From: Unio delphinus
Taxonomy: Eukaryota > Mollusca > Bivalvia > Unionida > Unionidae
Direction: 5' to 3'
DNA: 64,000 nt
Assembly: GCA_029339505.1 (NCBI GenBank)
Contig: JAQISU010000025.1
Coordinates: forward strand, 6,056,001-6,120,000
Positions 13,622 through 26,517 of this stretch are shown here, piece after piece. A program made the translations under genes and the position numbers. Positions within the stretch are counted from its first letter, which is position 1. Every line of letters begins with the position of its first letter. The notes beneath the pieces were generated by a model. The model saw only the letters and a list, made by a program, of their open reading frames with translations, did no database searches and had not been told where the DNA came from.

Positions 13622-14567
13622 TTACCTTTGATTTGGCGCGAATTTATATTGTTGTTGTGGGGTAAAGCATACTCGTGCAAAATGACCTGTTTTGTGACAC
13701 AAGTAACACTTTCTATCGAGCGCAGGACATAATCTTCCGTGTGATTGAAAACAAATACCACATCTGAGACAGAATGGCTTACGACTATGTAGTTGTGGCT
13801 GGTAGCGCGCTGCCCGAGTAGGTAACTGATATGTATTGTTATCGCTAGATTTATGTACTGAACTGGAGAAATAGTTTGGAAAATTAGCTGTCTGAGAAGA
13901 CGATGTATAATGATGAGAATTATTGCAATGCAGCCGAAATGGTTTGTTTTTGGCACGTACGAAGGGTTGAGATATTACATGTACGTTGTTTTCTGTGTTC
14001 TGTTCTGAGCTGACTGCTTTAATTTCATCTTTAAGATGTTTAAGTTCTTCTAAAATTGTGTTAAGTGTTGACCAATCATCATTCTCAGTTGCGACAAGAG
14101 ATTTCTCTGCTAGATTTGCGGCTTGTCGTAAATCATCCATATTTGTTGGATTTTTATTTATTACGATTTGTTTAATAGCAGGTTTTAAACCTTGTAATGC
14201 AACTGCTAACAATATTTCATCTGAGATAGTTTGATTATTTGCAATTTGTAAGAGACGAGTTAAATAGTCCAAAACTGTTTCAGACGATTCTTGTCGAGTT
14301 TGTAAAATTGATAGATCTAAAATGATATCGTCAGTGTGAAACCTAGATGTAAAGACAGTTACTAGACTTGACCAGTTATTCCTAACGTTATCAGGTAGCG
14401 ATTCATACCATACTTTAGCATGTTGTTGGAGGTGAAAAGGAAAAGCATTCAAAATTTTAGATTCTGACAAATCATAAAAATTAGCCCATTGTAAAAAAAA
14501 AAGTTAGCCATTTAACAGGATTTTGTGATTGATCACCTTTAAAAATATCTAATGTGATAAGAGACAT
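13622..14567 (-). pseudogene. gag: Copy 1 gag with CCHC zinc knuckle, frameshifted in a T10 run
   Basis: The likely start is the ATG at 14565-14567, which begins MSLITLDIFKGD, a typical Gypsy gag opening. The frame runs into a 10-base homopolymer (A at 14493-14502 on the plus strand). The rest of gag lies in another frame, so one base must be lost for continuity. The downstream part holds the WYESLPDN capsid-like region and two Cys clusters near its end. The second is a canonical CX2CX4HX4C knuckle (CYLCHKTGHFARVC) for RNA packaging. It ends at TAA (13622-13624) and pol continues in the same frame. The homopolymer break is identical in all copies and could also be a systematic sequencing error. 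Confidence 0.88.
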
Positions 14568-15178
14568 ACCTGTACTTGAGAATCTGGTGTTTCCAGAGAA
14601 AAATTGCACTCGTAGGAATAATGTCAATAGTAATAAGTCACATTAAATGAATTAAACGGCTTAACTCACAATGTTCTGGGCGTTGATAGTAAATGTATAC
14701 ATAGTTAATTTGCCGTGTAAAGGTACTTTTTGTTGTGGAATCTATGAGCTGTCGAAGGTCACTGAAGTGCTGCTGCTGACGTAGTTTTGTGGGATGAGTT
14801 GATAGTCGTCTGCGTAAGAACTTGATTTGGTTTCCAATCGTTGTCTACGTAGGATCAAGGAACCATAGTCGAATGGAGTGTGCGTCACTAGAACTGGATA
14901 GCGCGTAGATACTGGTATATACATTGCTAGAAATCTGCGAAGCCATTCCTACAAGAGCTATGTAGTAGGTAGGTAGAATCACGAATCAGTCACGTGAACA
15001 GCTATATATATGATACAGGCAAGAAAATGCGAACATTGACGGTATGAAGTCTGACGATCGTCAATATGTTAGTGTCAATCTCTCCCATGGATCGTAATTA
15101 TAAACACTCCTTCAAAGAAATAATCACTCCGCTGGCTATGCGAGAGAGTACAGAGATCTGTAACATTCTCCATCCACT
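14568..15178 (-). other. Copy 1 5' leader with primer-binding site region
   Basis: About 610 bases lie between gag and LTR2. Directly inside the LTR, after a 2-base spacer, the coding strand reads TGGATGGAGAATGTTAC, which starts with the TGG expected of a primer-binding site. I could not match it to a particular tRNA. A 60-codon frame at 14742-14924 is not recognisable. Confidence 0.55.
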
Positions 15179-16411
15179 TGTTATGAATGTTTTTGCTTGT
15201 TATGTGTTGTGATTAGCTTTTCATAACCTTCTTCTCATTTCTTGCTATGAGAAGGAATTACTCGTAAGTTTGGGAACGTCAATATCCATGGTAAGAGAGA
15301 GAGAGAGAGAGAAGAAGAAAGAATTCAGGCTCTCTTAAAGGGAGCGCCGCCGCGATGATAGCTGCATCTGAAATTAAGAGTCAAACATTCATTTTCTACT
15401 GACATGGAGAACTTTATTTAAATAATCAACACACATATATATTACTACATTCTAGAAACACATCTAAAAGCTTTATAATAAAAGTTCATGAAATACATAT
15501 TACATTTTCCTTATTAAGCTTTCCAACTTCATTTACCCGTATAACTTCTGCACCTTAGAATATTATACAATAGTTAATTCTCAATCAATTTCAAGATAGC
15601 CGAAGTATGAAATATAATAACTGTAATTAATGCAACAATTAATTTAAAGAATACATTTCAGTTATCTTAAAGTAGAATATTGATTTAGAATCTCAAGCAT
15701 TAAATATACTTATTTCTTAAAATAGGTATAAAACATATACAGTGTCCTTACCTGAAATTAAGAGTCAAACATTCATTTTCTACTGACATGGAGAACTAAT
15801 CTGACCTGATCGCGCATCTGTATTTATAGTGTTAGGGTCAGAGAAGGTCATACCCTCCATGCATCAGTCAGAAAAGATGCTGACTTACTTTCAGGCATAA
15901 ACCAGTTTCGATCGGCAGAAACCAACTTATCTTACGTCATAAGACCTACTCTATAGTTTATTTATATTCGTTTCATATCGTCACACCATATATGGTTAGC
16001 TGTGAGTTGGAAGCCATCTTGTTTCTGTATCGTCTAGAGAAATCTTACTTCACCTTCATTAACTGAATTGAACTCATGCCAACACTAGGTCAGAAACATA
16101 TTCTTACTAATGTAGCTTAGAACTATAGCTGAGCAGGCAAAATTCATGTATAATGTTTTTCGTATACAATCTCACACAACATTGTATATTGGCAATGTTC
16201 TTAGCTACTTTTAATTGAGTTATAGTGTGGTTATATACATTGCCATTTTTTACTTGCTCAACAACCATTTCTATTCTATATAGTTGTGTTACAAAAACAA
16301 ATGAAATTACCTTTAATATCTTTTATAATATAAACAAATAAAACATTACTTTAATTCAATTCAAAAGAAAATATCAATCTTATTAATTTTTCTACAAATT
16401 CAATCCTAACA
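15179..16411 (-). repeat. LTR2, shared by copies 1 and 2, 1,233 bp
   Basis: It serves as 5' LTR of copy 1 and 3' LTR of copy 2. TATA box at 15821-15828. It is nearly identical to LTR3 and LTR4 and shares with LTR3 an A in GCCATTTTTT where LTR1 and LTR4 have C. Confidence 0.95.
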
Positions 16412-18129
16412 ATACCCTCTAGTCTATTTGAGCCGAGTCCTCGAGACTCGAAAAGAAAAATCAATTTTATTCATCAAAACAAGATAAAAGATGAAAGGTC
16501 AAAAATACAATGGTAAAAAAAACATTGCGAGACATTTTCGCAAAGTTTAAAGATACAATGTAAAACACTGCAAAATACATTGCAAAATACCAAGTCAAAT
16601 ACAATAAAAAAAATTACAATAAGAAGTACATTGCAAATACTCAATCAATTTCAAAAAGTACAATGAGTACAAGTAATGTTTTATGCAAAATATTTGATAA
16701 AATTCCCAAAACACAATGGGAAGTGTATTGCACAAATCTCAGTCAAATTCTCAAAAATACAATAAAGAGTACAATGCTAAATTCGTGAAAAGGATTCCCC
16801 AAAAAATACAATGGGAATAAAACTTCACAGCATTGAATACTTTGATAAGATATATATATATATTTATTAAACACATAATTCTACAAAACCTACCTCTAAA
16901 CTAGGCTTATCAGACGATTGTAAAACAAAATAATAGCATACAGTTCTTGTTATCTTTATTTTTCTTTTTCTATTTTAGTGTAATCTTCCTTTGTGTCCTT
17001 TTTCTGTATTTCTTTTTCTCTTTTATATGTTATTCGTATAACATTAGCAGAACATATTTATGGGTGAATACTTATTATATCGAGAGTTTGGAACTGACAA
17101 TTTAATGTTGCACTAGCCTTAATAACCATGACGTATGTTCACTTGCAATCAACTTTGACCTGTGCGTGTATGAATATGTAACGCCTTTGAATTAACCTAA
17201 GAACAATGAGTAAGTCTAGTGCAGCTTGAAATGTACGTGTTTTATCAACGTTATCTTTGATGCGTGAAAGAGAATGTACTGCCATTATCTTTTCAAATGA
17301 ATTTTTCTCAGAAGCTGGCCGTATATAGACCAATAGCTGCTCATGTCTTGAGAGCTATGCATTACGTGATCTCTGTGTCGAGTAATTATAATCGCGCGGA
17401 CATTTTGACGAGTTTATCATTTATGGCGAATGCGCCAAGACACCGTACCATAAGGTACATACTTTCATACAAATGGTATGAAATCGTGAGGGATAAACCT
17501 CTAAACATTGTCAAACCATGCATTAATGAGATTGCTGTATAATACCGCGTATTCGTTTTAAGACGTATTATAACTGTGAAATAATATCATTATGTAGCTT
17601 CATTTGACATCCTTGTAACAATATTCGATACGTTCAATTCAACAAGTCCGTGTAAGCCTGATTTAAACTGTGAATCCACTTATAAGCTGAACTATACAAA
17701 AGTGGGGGATGCTGGAGATAACCCATGTTTCAAATTGTTTTGTTTTTATGTTGTTGTTTGTTCTGATACTATGTACTCTGCATTCAGAGTTAAAAAGAAA
17801 CATATGCCTACGAACCAATCCAAATTTCATCCATACCTTAAGAGAAAGAAAGAGAACTGAGAGATTTGGCGCCAGAAAGAAGAAAAGAGAAATAGAAGGT
17901 ATGAGAAAAAATAATGGAATGGACGATAGGACTATAATTTTCTCTTCCAAATACGAAGGAATTTGTTCTTTTTTTATGTTTTCAGAATTTCGTATTGAAT
18001 TCAATTACGAAATATTCGACTTCGTCGTTTGCGACGTGTGTTTGATTGTGTGCGTGTTCTGTGAAATGCTTCTTTTAATGCCTGAGAAACATTCTCCGTT
18101 GGCTGCCATGATGGTGTGGATCCATCTGA
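16412..18129 (-). other. Copy 2 polypurine tract, 3' untranslated region and untranslated chromodomain remainder
   Basis: Equivalent to 8027-9745 of copy 1. The chromodomain sequence beyond the premature TAG (18025-18129) is still present but cut off from pol. The hydrophobic 113-codon frame (17663-18004) and its antisense partner (17709-18137) are also retained. Confidence 0.6.
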
Positions 18130-20763
18130 CTACTTAACCAAATAATGCTTCTTTCCAGAAATCCATTTGGATTTCAACAGTTTATCAACTAAGTACCATT
18201 CGGTACCATTGTTGGTTGGTGATTGCTCATTGCTCGTTTGATCATTTGATGTTTGTGTTGACTGTGGAGGTGTACTACTTGTGTCCGGTGTCGGAGGTCT
18301 ATAATCCCTAGGATCTTTATAGTGCTTAAGCCTGTTAGCGTGTACAAGTGATTTCATTTCTTTATTGTCTGAACAACGACGTAATCTGTAGGTGCTATTC
18401 GGACCTACTTGAGTGATGTAATATGGACCTTCCCAACGAGGATAAAGCTTTTTTGATAACCCTACAGGTATATGTGAGATTTGTAAATGTACATAATCTC
18501 CAACGCGAAAGGATGGTTCTTTTGTTTTCTGGTCAAACCTCTGTTTGCTTGTGCTTTGTGCTTCACGTGTATTTGCTTTAGCTATTTCTTGAACTATTTT
18601 CAATCTTTGAATCAACTGATCTATGTACTGTTGTGTTTGTGTTTGTACAGTTTCTTTAGGCGTCAGAGATACATCTAAGGGTAAAGTCATTTCTTTCCCA
18701 AAGACTATGTAATAAGGTGAGTATCCAGTAGAATTAACTGCTGGACTCATCCGGAATGCCATCATTACGCTGGGTAATATGGACGGCCAATCATCTTGAT
18801 GTTTGCTACAGTAAGCACGTAGGGCCTGACTAATGGTACTATTTTTTCTCTCACAGAGCCTGTTAGTTTGAGGGTGGTATGAACTAGTATGGTGACGTGT
18901 TACTTGAAATAATTCACAAAGTGCGAGTACAATTTGAGACATAAAATTTCGTCCACGATCACTGACAAGTGTTCGCGGTGCACCATAACGTGTAAATATC
19001 TCATTGTACAAAACACTGGCGATTTCTGTTGCTGTTTGAGAACGTAAGGGAAAGGCTTCACACCAATGTGACAAACTATCTGTCACCAATAAGATGTATT
19101 GATAACCTTCCTTATTTTTTGGCATGCACAAAATGTCCATGTGCCACCTAGAGAATACGTCTTCTGGGGGCAATGGGTGCAATGGAGCTTTTCGTGCGTT
19201 TGTGTCCCGTTTAATGAGCTGACATTTAGAGCATGATGTAATGTAATCATACACATTTTGATACATTTTAGGCCAATAATATTTCTGTTTGATAGCTTGA
19301 TATGTTCTTTGAACACCAAAATGACAACCTCCTGCTTTTGAATCGTGATAAGATAGAAGGACATCGAGTCTCAAATTTGTGGGTAAAGCAACTTGTTTTA
19401 TGAGTTGATCTGGAGAAGTTTTATGTTTTGTACGAGGCTGGAAAAAATGATGTAAGACACCATTGATTAGTTCATATTGATTTGCTTCATATGGAATAGC
19501 TGTTGCACGACGAGTGTTTTCTGGTAATATTCCTTGTTCTAAGTAAACATACATGTCCTTAAAATCAGGGCACTCGCGCTGATATTGGGCTAGATCCGGT
19601 AGTTCTTCAGAACTACTGCTAGGTATGTTATCATTAGTCTGTAGTGGAAATAGGTTAGTAGTATTTTCCTTATCGTAAAAGAATGTAACTTCTGTCATTT
19701 CTTCTTGAATGGAGTGTACTGATGATTCTAACTTAGTCTGAGTGTTAGTGCATACTGGAGATTTTTCTAACTGGCTGTCAGTCTTAGCTGTTTGGTCGTA
19801 GTTTCGACGTGAGAGTGCGTCTGCATTTGTGTTTTTATGGCCTGGAGTGTATACGATATCAAAATCGTATTCTTGTAAGCGAAGTGACCAACGAATTAGT
19901 CTATTCGAAGTGTGCTTAACTGTCTTTAGCCAAACTAATGCCTTGTGATCTGTAATGACAGTAAATTTCTGATGTGATAGGTAAACATTATATGTTCGGA
20001 TACCTTCTAATACCGCTAAACACTCCTGTTCAGTTACTGACCATTGTCTTTCAGCATTTGTTAATGTTCGTCCACCATAAGCAATGACATGCTCTTTGTC
20101 GTCTGTCCCTAACTGAGACAAAATATAACATAGAGCTGTACCACTGGCATCACATGTGAGTCTAAATGGTTTATTAAAATCAGGATAAGCCAAGATAGGA
20201 GCTGTGGTCAAGGCTGTCTTAAGAGTTTCAAATGCTTTTTGACACTTGTCTGTCCAAAGAAATGAACTGTCTTTTGTCAATAATTTATTTAAAGGTGTTG
20301 CTATTGTAGAATATCCTTGAACAAATTTTCTGTAATAATTGCACAATCCTAGAAAACTCCTAACATCTTTCTGTGTTTTTGGAACAGGAAATTGTGTAAC
20401 TGTGTCAATTTTGGACTCATCTACTTTAATTCCTTTTGTTGAGAATTTATGACCAAGATAAATAACTTCAGATGCTGCGAATACACATTTTGATGGTTTG
20501 AGTGTCAAGTTTGCTTGACGTAATCGATCAAAAATAAGTTCAAGGTGTGCTAAGTGTTCTTCAAATGAATTGGAAAAAATAATAATGTCATCTATGTCTG
20601 CAAGACATGTTGACCATGGTATACCTCTAAGTACATGACCTAAAAGAATGCAATATGTGGCGGGCGCATTTCTGAGTCCATACGGCATTACATTCCATTG
20701 GTAAAGACCACGTGATGTTATGAAAGAGCTCTTATGTTTTGTCTCTAGATCCATTTTAATTTG
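18130..20763 (-). pseudogene. pol: Copy 2 pol, 3' part, chromodomain truncated
   Basis: Same RT C-terminal half, RNase H and integrase as copy 1, with 874 codons from the ATG at 20754. A TAG at 18130-18132 replaces the tryptophan of the chromodomain LVKW motif, so the chromodomain ends after its second strand. This stop is shared with copy 3 but not copy 1. The integrase has Arg in TNRLCERK, next to the catalytic Glu, where copies 1 and 3 have Ser. Confidence 0.93.
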
Positions 20764-22005
20764 CTAAAATGCTGAATTTAAATCTAATGTACTGAAAAGA
20801 CATGATTTAGTTTGTCCAACTGCATCAATTACATCTTCTAATCTTGGAAGAGGGAATGTCATTGGTTGTGTCACTTGATTAAGTTTCCGATAGTCAATGG
20901 CAAAACGATATTCCCCATTTTTCTTTTTGACTAAAACAATTGGAGATGCATAGCTAGAAGAACTGGGTTCAATTAGGTGGTGTTCTAATAATTCATCTAC
21001 CTGTCTATCAATTTCTTTATTGATGTGCGGAGACGCACGATAAGGTTGACAACGAATTGGCATGGAATCACCTGTCTCTATTCGATGAGTAAATACCGTA
21101 GTACTTCCTAATTCTTCTAAGTTCAAGGCAAACACATCCCTATGTTTATTCAAAAATAATTGAAGTTCTTGTTTTTGATTTTCTGACAAATCTGAAGAGT
21201 GTAAATCAAAATTAATTGGTTCTTGTGATTTACTAGTTTGTGTGTCCACGATGTCAGGTGTATCAGATGTGATATTCTTGTCATAAGTGTCTTCACTAAC
21301 AGTAAATATGGTCTGTGGGTGTAGTACGTCTACATAAGCTAGTACGGTATTTGCCTGTATGTCTATAGCTTGTGAAGTAGGATTCAAGATCTGAACAAAG
21401 TTATTTTTCGAAACCGTTACAATTGTTCTAGCTGTCAAAAATGTGGAGTTTGACATATTATGAGATGGTTCTAGTAAAACAGGTGTCCCTTTTTTGATTT
21501 TACTGATATGAATAGGAATGGAACAACTGGAGTTTGGTGGAACCGTTGTGCGTTTGTTTACACGTGCTAATCCTGACTCAGTACGTATCAGATTGATAAT
21601 TACCGTATCGTCTAGCAAAGAGAGCGTTTGTGTATCTAGATTCACTACTGCTTTGTATTTAGTGAGAAAATCGAGACCCAGAATGACTGAATGTTGTAGG
21701 GCCGGAATGACGTGAAATGTATGAGAAAAACTTACGCCTCCTATTTTCAGATTAAGTGGTATCATTCCAAAAATTTCGTGACTTTCGCCCCCTGCTGCGA
21801 TAATATTATTGAGATTTGAAGGTTGAATTTGACGTGAATTGAATCCTGCACGAGAAAGAAATTTTAAGTTGATGGCCGAAATAGACGCGCCTGTGTCTGC
21901 TAATGCATTCGTGATTTTGTTTTTAACATAAAGAGGAACAAGATTTTTGTGAATAGGTGTGACTAATGTGATTTGTCGTTCTCGAGTTTGTTTGTGGCAA
22001 GGTTG
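20764..22005 (-). pseudogene. pol: Copy 2 pol, 5' part: protease and N-terminal RT, ended by TAG
   Basis: Encoded protein identical to copy 1 over the part following the ATG at 21765. TAG at 20764-20766 splits the RT palm in the same place. Confidence 0.92.
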
Positions 22006-22951
22006 TTACCTTTGATTTGGCGCGAATTTATATTGTTGTTGTGGGGTAAAGCATACTCGTGCAAAATGACCTGTTTTGTGACACAAGTAACACTTTCTAT
22101 CGAGCGCAGGACATAATCTTCCGTGTGATTGAAAACAAATACCACATCTGAGACAGAATGGCTTACGACTATGTAGTTGTGGCTGGTAGCGCGCTGCCCG
22201 AGTAGGTAACTGATATGTATTGTTATCGCTAGATTTATGTACTGAACTGGAGAAATAGTTTGGAAAATTAGCTGTCTGAGAAGACGATGTATAATGATGA
22301 GAATTATTGCAATGCAGCCGAAATGGTTTGTTTTTGGCACGTACGAAGGGTTGAGATATTACATGTACGTTGTTTTCTGTGTTCTGTTCTGAGCTGACTG
22401 CTTTAATTTCATCTTTAAGATGTTTAAGTTCTTCTAAAATTGTGTTAAGTGTTGACCAATCATCATTCTCAGTTGCGACAAGAGATTTCTCTGCTAGATT
22501 TGCGGCTTGTCGTAAATCATCCATATTTGTTGGATTTTTATTTATTACGATTTGTTTAATAGCAGGTTTTAAACCTTGTAATGCAACTGCTAACAATATT
22601 TCATCTGAGATAGTTTGATTATTTGCAATTTGTAAGAGACGAGTTAAATAGTCCAAAACTGTTTCAGACGATTCTTGTCGAGTTTGTAAAATTGATAGAT
22701 CTAAAATGATATCGTCAGTGTGAAACCTAGATGTAAAGACAGTTACTAGACTTGACCAGTTATTCCTAACGTTATCAGGTAGCGATTCATACCATACTTT
22801 AGCATGTTGTTGGAGGTGAAAAGGAAAAGCATTCAAAATTTTAGATTCTGACAAATCATAAAAATTAGCCCATTGTAAAAAAAAAAGTTAGCCATTTAAC
22901 AGGATTTTGTGATTGATCACCTTTAAAAATATCTAATGTGATAAGAGACAT
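22006..22951 (-). pseudogene. gag: Copy 2 gag, frameshifted in a T10 run
   Basis: ATG at 22949-22951, homopolymer break at 22877-22886 and TAA at 22006-22008, all as in copy 1. The protein downstream of the break is identical to copy 1. Confidence 0.88.
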
Positions 22952-23562
22952 ACCTGTACTTGAGAATCTGGTGTTTCCAGAGAAAAATTGCACTCGTAGG
23001 AATAATGTCAATAGTAATAAGTCACATTAAATGAATTAAACGGCTTAACTCACAATGTTCTGGGCGTTGATAGTAAATGTATACATAGTTAATTTGCCGT
23101 GTAAAGGTACTTTTTGTTGTGGAATCTATGAGCTGTCGAAGGTCACTGAAGTGCTGCTGCTGACGTAGTTTTGTGGGATGAGTTGATAGTCGTCTGCGTA
23201 AGAACTTGATTTGGTTTCCAATCGTTGTCTACGTAGGATCAAGGAACCATAGTCGAATGGAGTGTGCGTCACTAGAACTGGATAGCGCGTAGATACTGGT
23301 ATATACATTGCTAGAAATCTGCGAAGCCATTCCTACAAGAGCTATGTAGTAGGTAGGTAGAATCACGAATCAGTCACGTGAACAGCTATATATATGATAC
23401 AGGCAAGAAAATGCGAACATTGACGGTATGAAGTATGACGATCGTCAATATGTTAGTGTCAATCTCTCCCATGGATCGTAATTATAAACACTCCTTCAAA
23501 GAAATAATCACTCCGCTGGCTATGCGAGAGAGTACAGAGATCTGTAACATTCTCCATCCACT
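22952..23562 (-). other. Copy 2 5' leader with primer-binding site region
   Basis: Same layout as the copy 1 leader. The TGG of the putative primer-binding site lies 2 bases inside LTR3. Confidence 0.55.
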
Positions 23563-24799
23563 TGTTATGAATGTTTTTGCTTGTTATGTGTTGTGATTAG
23601 CTTTTCATAACCTTCTTCTCATTTCTTGCTATGAGAAGGAATTACTCGTAAGTTTGGGAACGTCAATATCCATGGTAAGAGAGAGAGAGAGAGAGAGAGA
23701 AGAAGAAAGAATTCAGGCTCTCTTAAAGGGAGCGCCGCCGCGATGATAGCTGCATCTGAAATTAAGAGTCAAACATTCATTTTCTACTGACATGGAGAAC
23801 TTTATTTAAATAATCAACACACATATATATTACTACATTCTAGAAACACATCTAAAAGCTTTATAATAAAAGTTCATGAAATACATATTACATTTTCCTT
23901 ATTAAGCTTTCCAACTTCATTTACCCGTATAACTTCTGCACCTTAGAATATTATACAATAGTTAATTCTCAATCAATTTCAAGATAGCCGAAGTATGAAA
24001 TATAATAACTGTAATTAATGCAACAATTAATTTAAAGAATACATTTCAGTTATCTTAAAGTAGAATATTGATTTAGAATCTCAAGCATTAAAAATACTTA
24101 TTTCTTAAAATAGGTATAAAACATATACAGTGTCCTTACCTGAAATTAAGAGTCAAACATTCATTTTCTACTGACATGGAGAACTAATCTGACCTGATCG
24201 CGCATCTGTATTTATAGTGTTAGGGTCAGAGAAGGTCATACCCTCCATGCATCAGTCAGAAAAGATGCTGACTTACTTTCAGGCATAAACCAGTTTCGAT
24301 CGGCAGAAACCAACTTATCTTACGTCATAAGACCTACTCTATAGTTTATTTATATTCGTTTCATATCGTCACACCATATATGGTTAGCTGTGAGTTGGAA
24401 GCCATCTTGTTTCTGTATCGTCTAGAGAAATCTTACTTCACCTTCATTAACTGAATTGAACTCATGCCAACACTAGGTCAGAAACATATTCTTACTAATG
24501 TAGCTTAGAACTATAGCTGAGCAGGCAAAATTCATGTATAATGTTTTTCGTATACAATCTCACACAACATTGTATATTGGCAATGTTCTTAGCTACTTTT
24601 AATTGAGTTATAGTGTGGTTATATACATTGCCATTTTTTACTTGCTCAACAACCATTTCTATTCTATATAGTTGTGTTACAAAAACAAATGAAATTACCT
24701 TTAATATCTTTTATAATATAAACAAATAAAACATTACTTTAATTCAATTCAAAAGAAAATATCAATCTTATTAATTTTTCTACAAATTCAATCCTAACA
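23563..24799 (-). repeat. LTR3, shared by copies 2 and 3, 1,237 bp
   Basis: TATA box at 24209-24216. The GA microsatellite near 23680 is longer than in LTR1 and LTR2. Confidence 0.95.
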
Positions 24800-26517
24800 A
24801 TACCCTCTAGTCTATTTGAGCCGAGTCCTCGAGACTCGAAAAGAAAAATCAATTTTATTCATCAAAACAAGATAAAAGATGAAAGGTCAAAAATACAATG
24901 GTAAAAAAAACATTGCGAGACATTTTCGCAAAGTTTAAAGATACAATGTAAAACACTGCAAAATACATTGCAAAATACCAAGTCAAATACAATAAAAAAA
25001 ATTACAATAAGAAGTACATTGCAAATACTCAATCAATTTCAAAAAGTACAATGAGTACAAGTAATGTTTTATGCAAAATATTTGATAAAATTCCCAAAAC
25101 ACAATGGGAAGTGTATTGCACAAATCTCAGTCAAATTCTCAAAAATACAATAAAGAGTACAATGCTAAATTCGTGAAAAGGATTCCCCAAAAAATACAAT
25201 GGGAATAAAACTTCACAGCATTGAATACTTTGATAAGATATATATATATATTTATTAAACACATAATTCTACAAAACCTACCTCTAAACTAGGCTTATCA
25301 GACGATTGTAAAACAAAATAATAGCATACAGTTCTTGTTATCTTTATTTTTCTTTTTCTATTTTAGTGTAATCTTCCTTTGTGTCCTTTTTCTGTATTTC
25401 TTTTTCTCTTTTATATGTTATTCGTATAACATTAGCAGAACATATTTATGGGTGAATACTTATTATATCGAGAGTTTGGAACTGACAATTTAATGTTGCA
25501 CTAGCCTTAATAACCATGACGTATGTTCACTTGCAATCAACTTTGACCTGTGCGTGTATGAATATGTAACGCCTTTGAATTAACCTAAGAACAATGAGTA
25601 AGTCTAGTGCAGCTTGAAATGTACGTGTTTTATCAACGTTATCTTTGACGCGTGAAAGAGAATGTACTGCCATTATCTTTTCAAATGAATTTTTCTCAGA
25701 AGCTGGCCGTATATAGACCAATAGCTGCTCATGTCTTGAGAGCTATGCATTACGTGATCTCTGTGTCGAGTAATTATAATCGCGCGGACATTTTGACGAG
25801 TTTATCATTTATGGCGAATGCGCCAAGACACCGTACCATAAGGTACATACTTTCATACAAATGGTATGAAATCGTGAGGGATAAACCTCTAAACATTGTC
25901 AAACCATGCATTAATGAGATTGCTGTATAATACCGCGTATTCGTTTTAAGACGTATTATAACTGTGAAATAATATCATTATGTAGCTTCATTTGACATCC
26001 TTGTAACAATATTCGATACGTTCAATTCAACAAGTCCGTGTAAGCCTGATTTAAACTGTGAATCCACTTATAAGCTGAACTATACAAAAGTGGGGGATGC
26101 TGGAGATAACCCATGTTTCAAATTGTTTTGTTTTTATGTTGTTGTTTGTTCTGATACTATGTACTCTGCATTCAGAGTTAAAAAGAAACATATGCCTACG
26201 AACCAATCCAAATTTCATCCATACCTTAAGAGAAAGAAAGAGAACTGAGAGATTTGGCGCCAGAAAGAAGAAAAGAGAAATAGAAGGTATGAGAAAAAAT
26301 AATGGAATGGACGATAGGACTATAATTTTCTCTTCCAAATACGAAGGAATTTGTTCTTTTTTTATGTTTTCAGAATTTCGTATTGAATTCAATTACGAAA
26401 TATTCGACTTCGTCGTTTGCGACGTGTGTTTGATTGTGTGCGTGTTCTGTGAAATGCTTCTTTTAATGCCTGAGAAACATTCTCCGTTGGCTGCCATGAT
26501 GGTGTGGATCCATCTGA
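24800..26517 (-). other. Copy 3 polypurine tract, 3' untranslated region and untranslated chromodomain remainder
   Basis: Equivalent to the copy 2 region. The chromodomain sequence beyond the premature TAG is at 26413-26517. Confidence 0.6.
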
